DNA from: Agrobacterium sp. a22-2
Lineage (GTDB): Bacteria; Pseudomonadota; Alphaproteobacteria; Rhizobiales; Rhizobiaceae
Assembly (NCBI RefSeq): GCF_012276985.1
Contig: NZ_JAAXMM010000005.1
Coordinates: 248,001 to 312,000, forward strand
Length of the DNA: 64,000 nucleotides
Reading direction: 5' to 3'
Both the position numbers and the translations under genes were made by a program. Positions 28,628-37,149 of this stretch are shown in pieces; position 1 is the stretch's first letter; each line of letters begins with the position of its first letter. Below the pieces are notes generated by a model. The model was not told where the DNA came from, made no database searches, and saw only the letters and a list, made by a program, of their open reading frames with translations.

Positions 28628-29962
28628 TCAGACAATAAAGTGACCGCTCGAGAAATTCAGGTTGTCGTCGAAGTGAATAACCAGATCCGCCACCCTGTCC
28701 CCGTTGACATCGCCAGCCACGAACGTGTCACCATTCTGCTTGAACACGCGGAGTTGGCCCTGAGCGCCGGTAAAGGCGCTGCCGCCGATGAAGGTGAAGG
28801 CCTGATTGCCGGTAGCCGACGCCCTGGCGTCGATACCCGACAGGTCGATGCGATCGCCGGACGATCCGGAAAAATCGAAGATCGTGTCGCGTTGTGACGC
28901 TGTCGAGCGGGACTCGCTGACAGTCTTGAAGATGAACCTGTCAGCGCCATCGCCGCCATACAGATCATCAGCGCCGGCACCTCCGGTCAAGAAGTCTGCA
29001 CCCGCACCGCCAACCATACGGTCGGCTCCGTTGCCGCCGCTGATCCTATCGACGCCGGCATTGCCGCCCAGTGTATTGGCGGCATTGTTGCCGATAAGCG
29101 TGTCGTTGAAGCGACCGCCAAAGGCTTTTTCGATCACCGTTCCGACCGCAATCGCCACATTGCCAACATTTCCGTTGATGTCGGAGAAATAGCCGGGGCG
29201 AAGATCGATGACGCTGCGGGCGGCGGCATTGGAGAAGTCGAAGGTGTCTACGCCGCCGGTGTCCTTGATCGTGAATGCGGCATCGGCGAATCTGGAAAGG
29301 TCCGAAATGCCACTCAGCACCGTCTCACCCTTGCCATAGAGCGTGTTGCCGGTGGCGACAGCCAGATTGCCGTACAACAGCCGGATCGCCTGGATATCGG
29401 CGATCATCGGCGACATCGGATAGAGATCCGTCGCCCCGTTGAACGGATTGTCGCTCTGGGTGAAGTAGGACATGATCGAATACTGATAGGTATCCGTCCA
29501 GTAGATTGCGTCATCGTCATAGGTGCCGGAGCCGTCATAGGGCCCGCCGTGGTTAAGACCCAAGGCATGTCCGATCTCATGGATGAAGGTCTGGAGCCCA
29601 TAGGATCCGTAGCCCCAACGTTCAGCCACCGGAAATCCGTCCATCCAATTGGTCGGCACGTTGACATGCGACTGACTGATCACGCCATCGCCATCCCACT
29701 CCGGCCCCGCATAGGCGCCGGAGGAATCATTGTCATTGATGATCATGTCGGCATTGGCACTGTTGGACAGGACGAAATCCAGGCCCGTCGCGCGCTCCCA
29801 GGACGCCAGCGCCTTCTTGGCAGAGGCGACCATTGCCGGATCAGACAGGCCGTTCAGATTGACGGTGATCCGTGTATGATCGAAGGCGATGAAATCCGTC
29901 TCATTGAACCTGGCGATGTAATCCACAAGGCTGTTGAAGTCGCGCGCAACCGCATTGACCAT
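28628..29962 (-). CDS. Serralysin-like RTX metalloprotease
   Basis: A 444-residue extracellular zinc protease of the M10B type. The zinc site HEIGHALGLNH is at 128-138 and the Met-turn SIMSYF at 162-167. Glycine/aspartate nonapeptide repeats follow (about 290-345; GGNGADRMVG, GGAGADFLTG, GGDGADRF), which bind calcium and fold after export. The C-terminus ends HFIV, close to the acidic-residue-plus-three-hydrophobics signal of type I secreted proteases. There is no signal peptide. No inhibitor and no ABC/MFP/TolC export genes lie in the window, so secretion would depend on genes elsewhere. Confidence 0.92.
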   Translation of the reverse strand: MVNAVARDFNSLVDYIARFNETDFIAFDHTRITVNLNGLSDPAMVASAKKALASWERATGLDFVLSNSANADMIINDNDSSGAYAGPEWDGDGVISQSHVNVPTNWMDGFPVAERWGYGSYGLQTFIHEIGHALGLNHGGPYDGSGTYDDDAIYWTDTYQYSIMSYFTQSDNPFNGATDLYPMSPMIADIQAIRLLYGNLAVATGNTLYGKGETVLSGISDLSRFADAAFTIKDTGGVDTFDFSNAAARSVIDLRPGYFSDINGNVGNVAIAVGTVIEKAFGGRFNDTLIGNNAANTLGGNAGVDRISGGNGADRMVGGAGADFLTGGAGADDLYGGDGADRFIFKTVSESRSTASQRDTIFDFSGSSGDRIDLSGIDARASATGNQAFTFIGGSAFTGAQGQLRVFKQNGDTFVAGDVNGDRVADLVIHFDDNLNFSSGHFIV

Positions 29963-30111
29963 GCTCTTCCACTCCCGGAAAAGGCGGACCGGAGGCCGCC
30001 TTGTTGTGTTGTTTAGATGGCTAAGATCCTACAAGTATTCGGTTCGCAGTCGGTAAATATCAGCGACCAAAAACAATCTGGAAAATGCCTATCCGGCAAA
30101 GCAGATTCTTT

Positions 30112-30630
30112 CTACTCGAAACTACCATTAGGCCCATAAATGGTCGCTGTTTCGGATGCGAGCTGCTTGGAAAGGCCGACCGTCTCAACATCGCGGTCGA
30201 GCTTCGGATTATAGGCGACCGTCAGCCAGTGGACGGTAAAGCCATGCTTCTCGAAGAAATCCACCGCTTCTCTATTGCGCGCATGGGTCTGCAGCATGGC
30301 CTTCTCGAAACCCTGGTGGAGAATGTCGGCCTCGATGGCCGCCAGCAACGCGGTTCCCAGACCCTGACCCTGGTAGTCAGGGTCGATCCAGAAGTCCGAA
30401 ATATTCTCGTCGAGATCCTCGCGAGCCGCCCAGCCGACAGGGCTGCCATGCTTTTCGACGACAGAGATGGTCAGCCAGCGCGACAAGGTGAAGTTCATGA
30501 AGGCGGATCGCGCATTGTCCAGCATCGCCTTGGTCTCGCCGACAGGCACCATGGCCTTTTCCCAGGCTCTAAGCCCGATTTCGGCCAAAAGCCCGGCCTC
30601 GTCCAGTCGCGCATTCCGTATGGTGATCAT
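30112..30630 (-). CDS. GNAT acetyltransferase
   Basis: A 172-residue GNAT protein: MITIRNARLDEAGLLAEIGL at the start, SDFWIDPDYQGQGLGTALLA as the acetyl-CoA loop (YQGQGLG) and NREAVDFFEKHGFTVHWLTV as the closing helix and strand. AAGGGGAG precedes the chosen ATG, and longer in-frame extensions have no similarity. It is divergent from a YjhX-type toxin gene 377 bases away. In E. coli the proposed YjhX antitoxin, YjhQ, is also a GNAT protein, but adjacency here is loose, so a link is speculative. Confidence 0.86.
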   Translation of the reverse strand: MITIRNARLDEAGLLAEIGLRAWEKAMVPVGETKAMLDNARSAFMNFTLSRWLTISVVEKHGSPVGWAAREDLDENISDFWIDPDYQGQGLGTALLAAIEADILHQGFEKAMLQTHARNREAVDFFEKHGFTVHWLTVAYNPKLDRDVETVGLSKQLASETATIYGPNGSFE

Positions 30631-30724
30631 GGACTCCCCTTCAATCCCGACCAGTAGACCATTAGCGAACGGCTTTTTCCAGTGGGTCCCGGAATCCGGC
30701 GGGCGGGCGCCGGATGTCCCTGGT

Positions 30725-30740
30725 CCATGACCGGTCATGG
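30725..30740. repeat. Perfect palindrome in the GNAT/YjhX spacer
   Basis: CCATGACCGGTCATGG is identical to its reverse complement. It lies 95 bases upstream of the GNAT start codon and 268 bases upstream of the yjhX-like start. It has the size of a dimeric regulator site, but the cognate protein is unknown. Confidence 0.45.
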
Positions 30741-30969
30741 GATTGTTGCGGCAGGGTCACAGTTGTGCGCGTGGAACTGGCTGGCGTGTCGAAGGGTCTG
30801 GCAGGCTGGTTGACCGCGATCCCGAGCTTCGGCATATCAGAACGATCAATCCGTGGAGCTTTTATGTTCGCTGAGACCCGGTAAAGGCCCCTGCCCGCGG
30901 AACCCCCGCGCGCAAGGGCCCGACAGAAACGAAGCCCCGACGCCTGACGGCGCCGGATACGTTTTTGTA

Positions 30970-30985
30970 CGTTCGCTTTCGAACG
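30970..30985. promoter_or_regulatory. Inverted repeat upstream of the YjhX-like gene
   Basis: CGTTCG and CGAACG flank a 4-base centre CTTT, ending 22 bases before the start codon. Position and symmetry fit an operator or an mRNA hairpin that limits translation of the putative toxin. Confidence 0.45.
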
Positions 30986-31007
30986 CGAATTCCGGATCAC
31001 CACGACA

Positions 31008-31265
31008 ATGGACATTTCCCGCGCCGAACAGCGCATCCTTCACCTGCTCGCCCAGGGCGGCAGGATCGAACTCATCCGCGACCAAAACCGCAAAATCGAA
31101 AAGGTGAACTGCTTTTCCCGCGACGGCTGGCTCTATCCCGGCGTCAACCTTTTCCTGTTTCGCAAGCTGAAACAGAAGCGGGCGATCTCGTCGAAAGGCG
31201 GAAAGCCCTACCGCATCACCGAGAGAGGGTTGGTGCTGGTCAGGGCGGAGCTGGATAATCGGTGA
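31008..31265 (+). CDS. YjhX family (UPF0386) putative toxin
   Basis: An 85-residue protein matching the YjhX/UPF0386 family along its whole length: MDISRAEQRILHLLAQGGRI, CFSRDGWLYPGVNLFLFRKL and GGKPYRITERGLVLVRAELD, ending in LDNR as E. coli YjhX does. The family is described as the toxin of a YjhX-YjhQ pair, and the mechanism is not established. No antitoxin gene overlaps it here. The GNAT gene upstream is divergent rather than in an operon. A tight stem-loop lies just beyond the stop. Confidence 0.88.
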   Translation: MDISRAEQRILHLLAQGGRIELIRDQNRKIEKVNCFSRDGWLYPGVNLFLFRKLKQKRAISSKGGKPYRITERGLVLVRAELDNR

Positions 31266-31296
31266 AAAACAAGGCGCCCGGGAGAAATCCCGGGCG
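31266..31296 (-). terminator. Terminator of the gatC-gatA-hypothetical transcript
   Basis: CGCCCGGGA and TCCCGGGCG form a perfect 9-bp stem with a GAAA-type loop. On the minus strand CCTTGTTTTT follows, a T-rich tail. The hairpin also lies just past the yjhX-like stop on the plus strand, where no T run follows. Confidence 0.7.
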
Positions 31297-31321
31297 TATC
31301 CCGCCGGTACCGCCCCGGCTC

Positions 31322-31594
31322 CTACACCTCGACCAACGCGGCCCGCATCGCAGCCCATTCATCGGCAAAGCTGCCGGTGGCCTTCAGCTTGCCGGCACTG
31401 AGATACCAATAGCCGGCATTCCAGTCGTCGCCTTCGATGCGATGACATAACGCATGCCCCCAATCGAAAACCGGCTCGCCCTCGTGATCCTGGCAAATCT
31501 GGTGAACAGCCTGCCATTCCGCGCCCATGTTGAAGCTCACGGCTGCAAGGCGGTCGAAGGCTTCGATCAGACGCGAGAGATCGGAATGGACCAT
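31322..31594 (-). CDS. Small conserved-looking protein downstream of gatA
   Basis: A 90-residue soluble protein that I cannot assign to a family. It is rich in tryptophan and histidine with a coherent sequence (VHSDLSRLIEAFDRLAAVSF, then DWGHALCHRIEGDDWNAGYW, then LKATGSFADEWAAMRAAL). It starts 65 bases after gatA on the same strand and precedes a terminator, so it is probably the last gene of the gatC-gatA transcript. Confidence 0.72.
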   Translation of the reverse strand: MVHSDLSRLIEAFDRLAAVSFNMGAEWQAVHQICQDHEGEPVFDWGHALCHRIEGDDWNAGYWYLSAGKLKATGSFADEWAAMRAALVEV

Positions 31595-31659
31595 GGCATG
31601 CCCCGCTCGTTATCGACTGATGCTCCGAACACTCTGCCCAGGCTCAAAGGTGGCGGCTC

Positions 31660-33141
31660 TTACCACCACTTCTTCGGCGTGAATTTTCCAGCGGCCTGTT
31701 CGATGACATGGGCCGTCTTGAAGAGCGTTTCCTCCTCGAACGGCTTGCCGATCAGCTGCAGGCCGAGCGGCAGGCCCTTGGCGTCGAGGCCGGCGGGAAC
31801 GGACAGGCCCGGCAAGCCGGCCATGTTGACCGTGACCGTGAAGATGTCGTTGAGGTACATCTTGACCGGATCGGATGCCAGTTCCTCGTCGGCGATACCG
31901 AAGGCCGATGATGGCGTAGCGGGCGTCAGGATCGCATCGACTCCGGCGTGGAAGGCCAGCTCGAAGTCGCGCTTGATCAGCGTGCGGACCTTCTGGGCCT
32001 GCAGGTAATAGGCGTCGTAATAGCCGGCCGACAGCACATAGGTGCCGATCATGATGCGACGCTTGACCTCAGTGCCGAAACCTTGCGCGCGGCTCTTCTC
32101 GTACATGTCGGCAATGTCCTTGCCGTCGACGCGTAGGCCGTAGCGCACGCCATCATAGCGGGCGAGGTTCGAAGAGGCTTCGGCCGGGGCGACGATGTAA
32201 TAGGCCGGCAGCGCGTATTTGGTGTGCGGCAGGGAGATATCGACGATCTCGGCGCCGGCATCCTTCAGCCAGGCAATGCCCTGGCTCCACAGGGTTTCGA
32301 TTTCGCCCGGCATGCCGTCGACGCGGTATTCCTTCGGAATGCCGATCTTCATACCCTTCAGCGACTGGCCGAGCGACGCCTCGTAATCGGGAACCGGCAG
32401 ATCGACCGAGGTGGTGTCCTTGAGGTCGAGGCTTGCCATCGACTTCAGGAGGATAGCCGCATCGCGCACGTCGCGGGCGATCGGGCCGGCCTGGTCGAGC
32501 GACGAGGCAAAGGCGACGACGCCCCAGCGCGAGCAGCGGCCATAGGTCGGCTTGATGCCGACGGTGCCGGTAAACGCCGCCGGCTGGCGGATCGAGCCGC
32601 CCGTATCGGTGGCCGTGGCGCCGGCGCACAGATGGGCGGCAACCGCTGCGGCGGAACCGCCGGACGAGCCGCCCGGAACGAGCTGCCGGTTGGAGCCCGT
32701 CGCCCGCCAGGGGTTGATCACCGGTCCGTAATGGGAGGTCTCGTTGGACGAACCCATGGCAAATTCGTCCATGTTGAGCTTGCCCAGCATGACGGCACCA
32801 TCGTTCCAGAGGTTCTGGGTGACGGTCGATTCGTATTTCGGCTTGAAGCGGTTGAGAATGTCCGAGCAGGCCTGGGTGTGGACATCCTTGGTGGCGAACA
32901 GATCCTTGATCCCCAGCGGAATGCCCTCCAGCGCGCCGGCCTTGCCTTCCGAGAGACGGACGTCCGAGGCGGCCGCCATGTCGCGGGCCTTGTCCGGCGT
33001 TACTGTCACATAGGCATTGATCGCATCATTGGCCGCCTCGATCGCCTGAATATAGGCGTCGGTCAGTTCGACGGCTTTGATCTCCTTGGCCACAAGCTTG
33101 TCGCGGGCTTCGGCAATGGTCAGGCTGGTCAGGTCGCTCAT
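31660..33141 (-). CDS. gatA: Aspartyl/glutamyl-tRNA amidotransferase subunit A
   Basis: A 493-residue amidase-signature subunit that releases ammonia from glutamine for GatB. The catalytic triad is K79 ([13 protein letters not shown]), S159 ([14 protein letters not shown]) and the nucleophile S183 ([14 protein letters not shown]). The C-terminal stretch [18 protein letters not shown] is standard. It follows gatC by 106 bases. Organisms with GatCAB generally lack or supplement glutaminyl- or asparaginyl-tRNA synthetase, and rhizobia use the indirect route. Confidence 0.97.
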   Translation of the reverse strand: MSDLTSLTIAEARDKLVAKEIKAVELTDAYIQAIEAANDAINAYVTVTPDKARDMAAASDVRLSEGKAGALEGIPLGIKDLFATKDVHTQACSDILNRFKPKYESTVTQNLWNDGAVMLGKLNMDEFAMGSSNETSHYGPVINPWRATGSNRQLVPGGSSGGSAAAVAAHLCAGATATDTGGSIRQPAAFTGTVGIKPTYGRCSRWGVVAFASSLDQAGPIARDVRDAAILLKSMASLDLKDTTSVDLPVPDYEASLGQSLKGMKIGIPKEYRVDGMPGEIETLWSQGIAWLKDAGAEIVDISLPHTKYALPAYYIVAPAEASSNLARYDGVRYGLRVDGKDIADMYEKSRAQGFGTEVKRRIMIGTYVLSAGYYDAYYLQAQKVRTLIKRDFELAFHAGVDAILTPATPSSAFGIADEELASDPVKMYLNDIFTVTVNMAGLPGLSVPAGLDAKGLPLGLQLIGKPFEEETLFKTAHVIEQAAGKFTPKKWW

Positions 33142-33247
33142 GGTTTCGCTTCACTTTGAAAAGGAACGCGCGGCACGCGGGCCGCTTCAATCTCGAATGG
33201 GTCAGGCTCGCAACAACAGCGGCGCGCTGGTCGGCGCCGCGGGCTGC

Positions 33248-33535
33248 CTATTCCACCACTTTCGGCACGAGGAAGAAATTGCGGTCGGTCTCCGGCGCAT
33301 TGGCGACGATATCGTCGGCCTTGTTGCCATCGGTCACCACGTCCTGCCGCTTGCGCATCACCATGGGGGTGACCGAGGTCATCGGCTCCACGCCGGACAC
33401 GTCGACCTCGGACAATTGCTCGACGAAGCCGAGAATGCCATTCAGTTCGCCCATCATGCGCTCGGCGTCTTCATCATTGAGAGCAATGCGGGCAAGGTGC
33501 GCGACGCGCTTGACGGTGGCAAGATCAACGGACAT
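33248..33535 (-). CDS. gatC: Aspartyl/glutamyl-tRNA amidotransferase subunit C
   Basis: A 95-residue subunit that wraps around the GatA-GatB interface and stabilises GatA. The family pattern is clear: [20 protein letters not shown] at the start, [21 protein letters not shown] in the middle and [19 protein letters not shown] toward the C-terminus. It is the first gene of gatC-gatA. The next gene upstream (UPF0173) is on the same strand, 68 bases away. Confidence 0.96.
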   Translation of the reverse strand: MSVDLATVKRVAHLARIALNDEDAERMMGELNGILGFVEQLSEVDVSGVEPMTSVTPMVMRKRQDVVTDGNKADDIVANAPETDRNFFLVPKVVE

Positions 33536-33603
33536 CGGTATTCTCCAGGGCGGTTGTCCTCCCCGCTATAATGTCCGCGACCTTGTCGCGCAACGGGGAT
33601 TTG

Positions 33604-34308
33604 TCAGACGGTGACGTGTCCGCCCGGCTTCGGGGTCTCGACACGGGTCTTGGTGCCATCCATGCCTGCCACGAATTTCTCCGGCGTCTGGTCGATGATG
33701 CCGAACGTGCCGTAGTGGCAGGGAAGCACGGTCTTGAAGTTGAAGAACCGCTGGCAGGCGAGTGCGGCCACGGCACCGCCCATGGTGAACCGGTCACCGA
33801 TCGGCACGATGCCGATATCGGGCTGGTGCAATTCGTTGATCAGCGCCATGTCGGAGAAGATGTCGGTGTCGCCCATATGCAGCAGCGAGGCTTCGTCCTC
33901 GAAATGCAGCATCAGCCCATTGGCATTGCCGAGCGAATGCGAAACGCCATCCTCGGTCAACATCGCCGAGGAATGCAGGGCATTGGTGAAGGTGACGGTA
34001 AAACCGTCGAAACCGACCGTGCCGCCGGTATTGCCCATCTCGAGCTTGGAAACCCCCTTCGATCCGAGCCAGGCAGCGAGATCCGCATTGGCGAGAACCG
34101 TTGCGCCGCTTTCCTTGGCCAGGGCCACGGTGTCGCCGACATGGTCGCCATGACCGTGGGTCAGAAGAATATGGGTCAGCCCTTGCGCCGCATCCTTGGC
34201 ATCAAGGCCGGCAAAGGACGGGTTCCCCGAAAAGAACGGGTCGATCAGGATCTTCGCCTTGGCGGTTTCAAGCCGGAAGGCGGAATGGCCGAGCCAGGTG
34301 ATTTTCAT
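33604..34308 (-). CDS. UPF0173 metal-dependent hydrolase (metallo-beta-lactamase fold)
   Basis: A 234-residue protein of the UPF0173 family. It begins [25 protein letters not shown] (quoted here in parts: [18 protein letters not shown]), with the metal-binding HGHGDH at 51-56. Later histidines occur in [22 protein letters not shown] and PCHYGTFG. The fold and metal site are secure, but substrates of this family are not known. AAGGAGCATTCC precedes the ATG. It lies upstream of gatC on the same strand. Confidence 0.92.
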   Translation of the reverse strand: MKITWLGHSAFRLETAKAKILIDPFFSGNPSFAGLDAKDAAQGLTHILLTHGHGDHVGDTVALAKESGATVLANADLAAWLGSKGVSKLEMGNTGGTVGFDGFTVTFTNALHSSAMLTEDGVSHSLGNANGLMLHFEDEASLLHMGDTDIFSDMALINELHQPDIGIVPIGDRFTMGGAVAALACQRFFNFKTVLPCHYGTFGIIDQTPEKFVAGMDGTKTRVETPKPGGHVTV

Positions 34309-34418
34309 GGAATGCTCCTTTGAGTATCGCCGTTTGAAATGGTGTCGCTCACGCAAAATATGTCATAAGGCCGGAACGACCAGTGGTGATGAGATAATCT
34401 ACCGAATGAGCAAATTCC

Positions 34419-34907
34419 ATGACAATTCTGACCATCGATGAACTCGCCGCCGCCCTCAAGCCCGGCGAAGCGGTGGCCGGCCTTGATCTCGGCACCAAGA
34501 CCATAGGGTTGTCGATGTCGGATATCGGCCGGCGGTTCGCCACGCCGCGCACGGTCATCAGGCGCGTCAAGTTCACTAGGGATGCCGAAGTCCTGCTGGA
34601 GTTTGCCGCCAAGGAAAAGGTCGCCGCCTTCATCATCGGCCTGCCGGTCAACATGGACGGTTCGTCGGGCCCAAGGGTTCAGGCGACGAAGGCCTTCGTG
34701 CGGGCGATGTCGGATAAGACCGACATTCCCTTCGTGTTCTGGGACGAGCGGTTGTCGACGGTGGCGGCCGAACGGGCACTGCTGGAAATGGACGTATCGC
34801 GGGCCAAACGTGCCGACCGGATCGATTCGGCGGCCGCCAGCTTCATTCTTCAGGGCGCCCTGGACAGGTTGTCGGGACTGGCAAGGGAGGCCGCCTCCCC
34901 TTCCTGA
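34419..34907 (+). CDS. ruvX: Holliday junction resolvase-like protein RuvX (YqgF)
   Basis: A 162-residue RNase H-fold protein. The N-terminal strand has [17 protein letters not shown], with the first catalytic aspartate. The second acidic site is in [19 protein letters not shown] and the third in [16 protein letters not shown]. The family acts in 16S rRNA 5'-end maturation in E. coli and is proposed to resolve junctions, so the exact role here is uncertain. It is divergent from the UPF0173 gene. Its last 58 bases overlap a converging membrane-protein gene. Confidence 0.93.
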   Translation: MTILTIDELAAALKPGEAVAGLDLGTKTIGLSMSDIGRRFATPRTVIRRVKFTRDAEVLLEFAAKEKVAAFIIGLPVNMDGSSGPRVQATKAFVRAMSDKTDIPFVFWDERLSTVAAERALLEMDVSRAKRADRIDSAAASFILQGALDRLSGLAREAASPS

Positions 34908-35182
34908 CGGTCGCCCCCGCGCCACCAGGCCAGGATCCTGGCGCGGCGGCGAAAGCCGACCAGCGCAAACAACACGGCGCTGTCGACGACGATGGCGCGC
35001 GCCACCAGCGGCGGAATGGTCTCAGGCTCGATGCCGAGGAGATTGCCATAGACCTGGAACACCAGATCATGGGCCTGACGGGTCAGCATGAAGATGCCGA
35101 AGCTCATGTCGTTGTAGGAGAGGCCATACCAGGTGCCGAGAATAATGATCGGCCCCGCCCAGAACACCAGCAACCACTTCAT
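34850..35182 (-). CDS. Small membrane protein overlapping the end of ruvX
   Basis: A 110-residue protein with two membrane segments (about 3-24, [19 protein letters not shown], and 62-80, [17 protein letters not shown]) and a polar C-terminus. It resembles a small rhizobial membrane family (DUF6105, by memory). Its 3' end overlaps ruvX by 58 bases in the opposite direction, so the C-terminal 19 codons are constrained by both genes. Its ATG overlaps the stop of an upstream 56-codon membrane-protein gene (ATGA), which suggests coupled synthesis. Confidence 0.75.
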   Translation of the reverse strand: MKWLLVFWAGPIIILGTWYGLSYNDMSFGIFMLTRQAHDLVFQVYGNLLGIEPETIPPLVARAIVVDSAVLFALVGFRRRARILAWWRGGDRQEGEAASLASPDNLSRAP

Positions 35183-35349
35183 GCGGTTCTACTCCCACCA
35201 AGGCTTGAGGGCATGCCCTCCTGAACCAGCCAGTTGGACATGGCCATCACGCTCAGGACGACCGCTGGAACGGTGATATCCAATGCGAGCATTGCAAAGA
35301 ACGTCATCATGACGAGCAGCAATGCATATCGCCCCGCAGCGGTTCCCAT
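35179..35349 (-). CDS. 56-residue membrane protein coupled to the next gene
   Basis: On the minus strand an ATG at 35349 opens a 56-codon frame with one or two hydrophobic segments: YALLLVMMTFFAMLALD and TVPAVVLSVMAMSNWLV, then a polar tail. The stop TGA overlaps the ATG of the 110-residue membrane protein (ATGA), a typical coupling signal. Sequence composition is convincing for a membrane protein, although the ribosome site (GGA nine bases upstream) is weak. No family is recognised. Confidence 0.65.
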   Translation of the reverse strand: MGTAAGRYALLLVMMTFFAMLALDITVPAVVLSVMAMSNWLVQEGMPSSLGGSRTA

Positions 35350-35532
35350 ATGGCCTATCCGTGTCCGGTTTCCCTGATCGGGGAAACTGGACTGTTAACT
35401 CTTTGCCGGCAACGTAAACCTTTTATTAAGGTTAATGCGGGCTGGGGATAAGTCGGCGAGGGCGCCCTGGCGGGCCGTATTTGCCTAAGGCCGGCCGAGC
35501 GGCTATATCGGCCCTTTCCTTCAGGTCTCCCC

Positions 35533-36456
35533 ATGATCCTTACCTTCGAAAGCATCCTGCCGGTCTTCCTACTCGTCCTTCTCGGCGTCGGGCTGAAGCG
35601 ATGGCCGCTCATCAATGGCTCGCTGTGGGATGGGCTGGAGCAACTCGGCTTTTACGTGCTCTTCCCGGCCCTGCTGTTCGTCACCCTGTCGCAAGCGGAT
35701 TTTTCGGCGATCGAAACCGGCGCCGTCAGCATCGTTGCCAATCTGTCCGTGCTGCTCATGTCGATCGGCACTTTGGCGCTTTGGCCGCTCCTGAGGCGCA
35801 ACGGCGTCGACACGCCGGCCTTCACCACCATCTTTCAGACGACGACGCGGTGGAACGGCTTCATGGCGCTGGCGATCGCCGAAAAGGTGGCGGGGCCATC
35901 GGGGCTCACCTTGGTTGCCCTCGTGATGGCGGCGATCATCGTGCCGCTCAATTTCATCAATGTCGGGGTCATGGTGTGGTTCGGCGGCGGCGATCGCAAC
36001 CTGAAGGATTTTGCCGTGAAGATCATTTCGAACCCGATCATCCTCGGTGCTGGAACCGGCGTCATCGTCAACCTGACGGGCCTGCCGATCTATGGCCCCC
36101 TGATGCAGACGGTCGAACTGGTCTCGCAATCCTCGCTCAGCCTCGGACTGATCATGGTCGGGGCCGGCCTGAAGATCTCCGATGCGCTGAAACCGCATCC
36201 TTCCGCCGTCCTTGCCACCGTCTTGAAGCTGATCGTGTTTCCGATCGTCATGGTCGCATTGGCGCTCGCCTTCGATGTCGAAGGCGAGGCGCTGACCATG
36301 CTGGCGCTCAGCGCCGCGGTGCCGACCGCCATGAACGGCTATCTGCTCGCCAAGCAGATGGGCGGCGACGCCCCGCTTTATGCCGCAACCGCCACCATCC
36401 AGACGGCAGCGGCATTCTTCACCATTCCCGCCGTGCTGTTCGTGGTCAGCCTCTAG
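35533..36456 (+). CDS. AEC-family (auxin efflux carrier-like) permease
   Basis: A 307-residue membrane transporter with about ten helices in two inverted halves. The first half has SILPVFLLVLLGVGLKRW and LGFYVLFPALLFVTLSQ. The second half has FAVKIISNPIILGAGTGVIV, LSLGLIMVGAGLKISDAL, LALSAAVPTAMNGYLLAKQMG and a final helix FFTIPAVLFVVSL. The P-T-A-x-N-x-Y motif is characteristic of bacterial AEC proteins, which move small carboxylates such as malate or malonate. The substrate here is unknown. It faces a GNAT gene with an 18-base gap. Confidence 0.9.
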   Translation: MILTFESILPVFLLVLLGVGLKRWPLINGSLWDGLEQLGFYVLFPALLFVTLSQADFSAIETGAVSIVANLSVLLMSIGTLALWPLLRRNGVDTPAFTTIFQTTTRWNGFMALAIAEKVAGPSGLTLVALVMAAIIVPLNFINVGVMVWFGGGDRNLKDFAVKIISNPIILGAGTGVIVNLTGLPIYGPLMQTVELVSQSSLSLGLIMVGAGLKISDALKPHPSAVLATVLKLIVFPIVMVALALAFDVEGEALTMLALSAAVPTAMNGYLLAKQMGGDAPLYAATATIQTAAAFFTIPAVLFVVSL

Positions 36457-36474
36457 GCCATCAGGCAATAGCCG

Positions 36475-37104
36475 CTACAAGCTTTGCCCGAACCATACCG
36501 TGCTTTCAGCCGACGAAACGAGTGGCGGGCCTAGCCGGCTAAAGCCCTGCGCGGCCCAGAAGCCTATGCCGCGATGATTGCCGGCATTGGCACCCAGATG
36601 GACGCCGGTAACCCCGGCGCGCCGTGCCATTGCCATCCATTGCAAGAGAAGTGCGCGGCCAGCGCCCTGCCCCTGCAGGCGGGGAAGCAGGTTCATGTGG
36701 ATATGGGCCGGGAACAGAGTGACGATCTCCGGCAAAGCCCGTTTCGGGTGATGAATGGCAAAGCTGCGGCGTTGATCCGCATCCCAGTCCTGTGGATCTC
36801 CGCTCGGCACTTTGTAAAGTGCACGCAGCTGCGGCCACCAGCTTCGTTCCAGCTCCTCCTCGAAAGCATTGGTGTCGAAGACGCCGACGATATAGCCGGC
36901 GACGCCTTCGGCGTCTTCCGCGACCCATGCCGTCTGCGGGCTCAGATGTGCGTACGGCGCCGAATAGATATGGCCCACCATTCGGCCGTCGCGATAAAGA
37001 TGCGACGCATCGCGACCGGCATCGGCCGTGGCCAGTGAGATGGTATAGAGACTATCGATATCGCCGGGTTGGCAGAGACGAATGCTAAATCCTGTCGTGT
37101 GCAT
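36475..37104 (-). CDS. GNAT acetyltransferase
   Basis: A 209-residue GNAT protein with a longer middle region than most. It begins FSIRLCQPGDIDSLYTISLAT. The central strand is TAWVAEDAEGVAGYIVGVFD, the acetyl-CoA loop is MNLLPRLQGQGAGRALLLQW (LQGQGAG), and the end is GIGFWAAQGFSRLG. This arrangement resembles bacterial relatives of the OGA C-terminal acetyltransferase-like domain. The substrate is unknown. It follows the AidB-like gene region on the minus strand, with 45 bases between the two genes. Confidence 0.86.
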   Translation of the reverse strand: MHTTGFSIRLCQPGDIDSLYTISLATADAGRDASHLYRDGRMVGHIYSAPYAHLSPQTAWVAEDAEGVAGYIVGVFDTNAFEEELERSWWPQLRALYKVPSGDPQDWDADQRRSFAIHHPKRALPEIVTLFPAHIHMNLLPRLQGQGAGRALLLQWMAMARRAGVTGVHLGANAGNHRGIGFWAAQGFSRLGPPLVSSAESTVWFGQSL

Positions 37105-37149
37105 GTTCGCCTCCCTCGCACCATTGGCTGCCCTGCCAGAACGACGGGT

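Larger units (their letters stand above)
30631..31007. other. Non-coding spacer between the GNAT and YjhX-like genes
   Basis: 377 bases between divergent genes. It holds a perfect 16-base palindrome (30725-30740) and a short inverted repeat just upstream of the toxin gene (30970-30985). I see no RNA gene and no credible additional protein. The segment 30885-30960 is GC-rich with GGCGCC-type short repeats. Confidence 0.5.
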
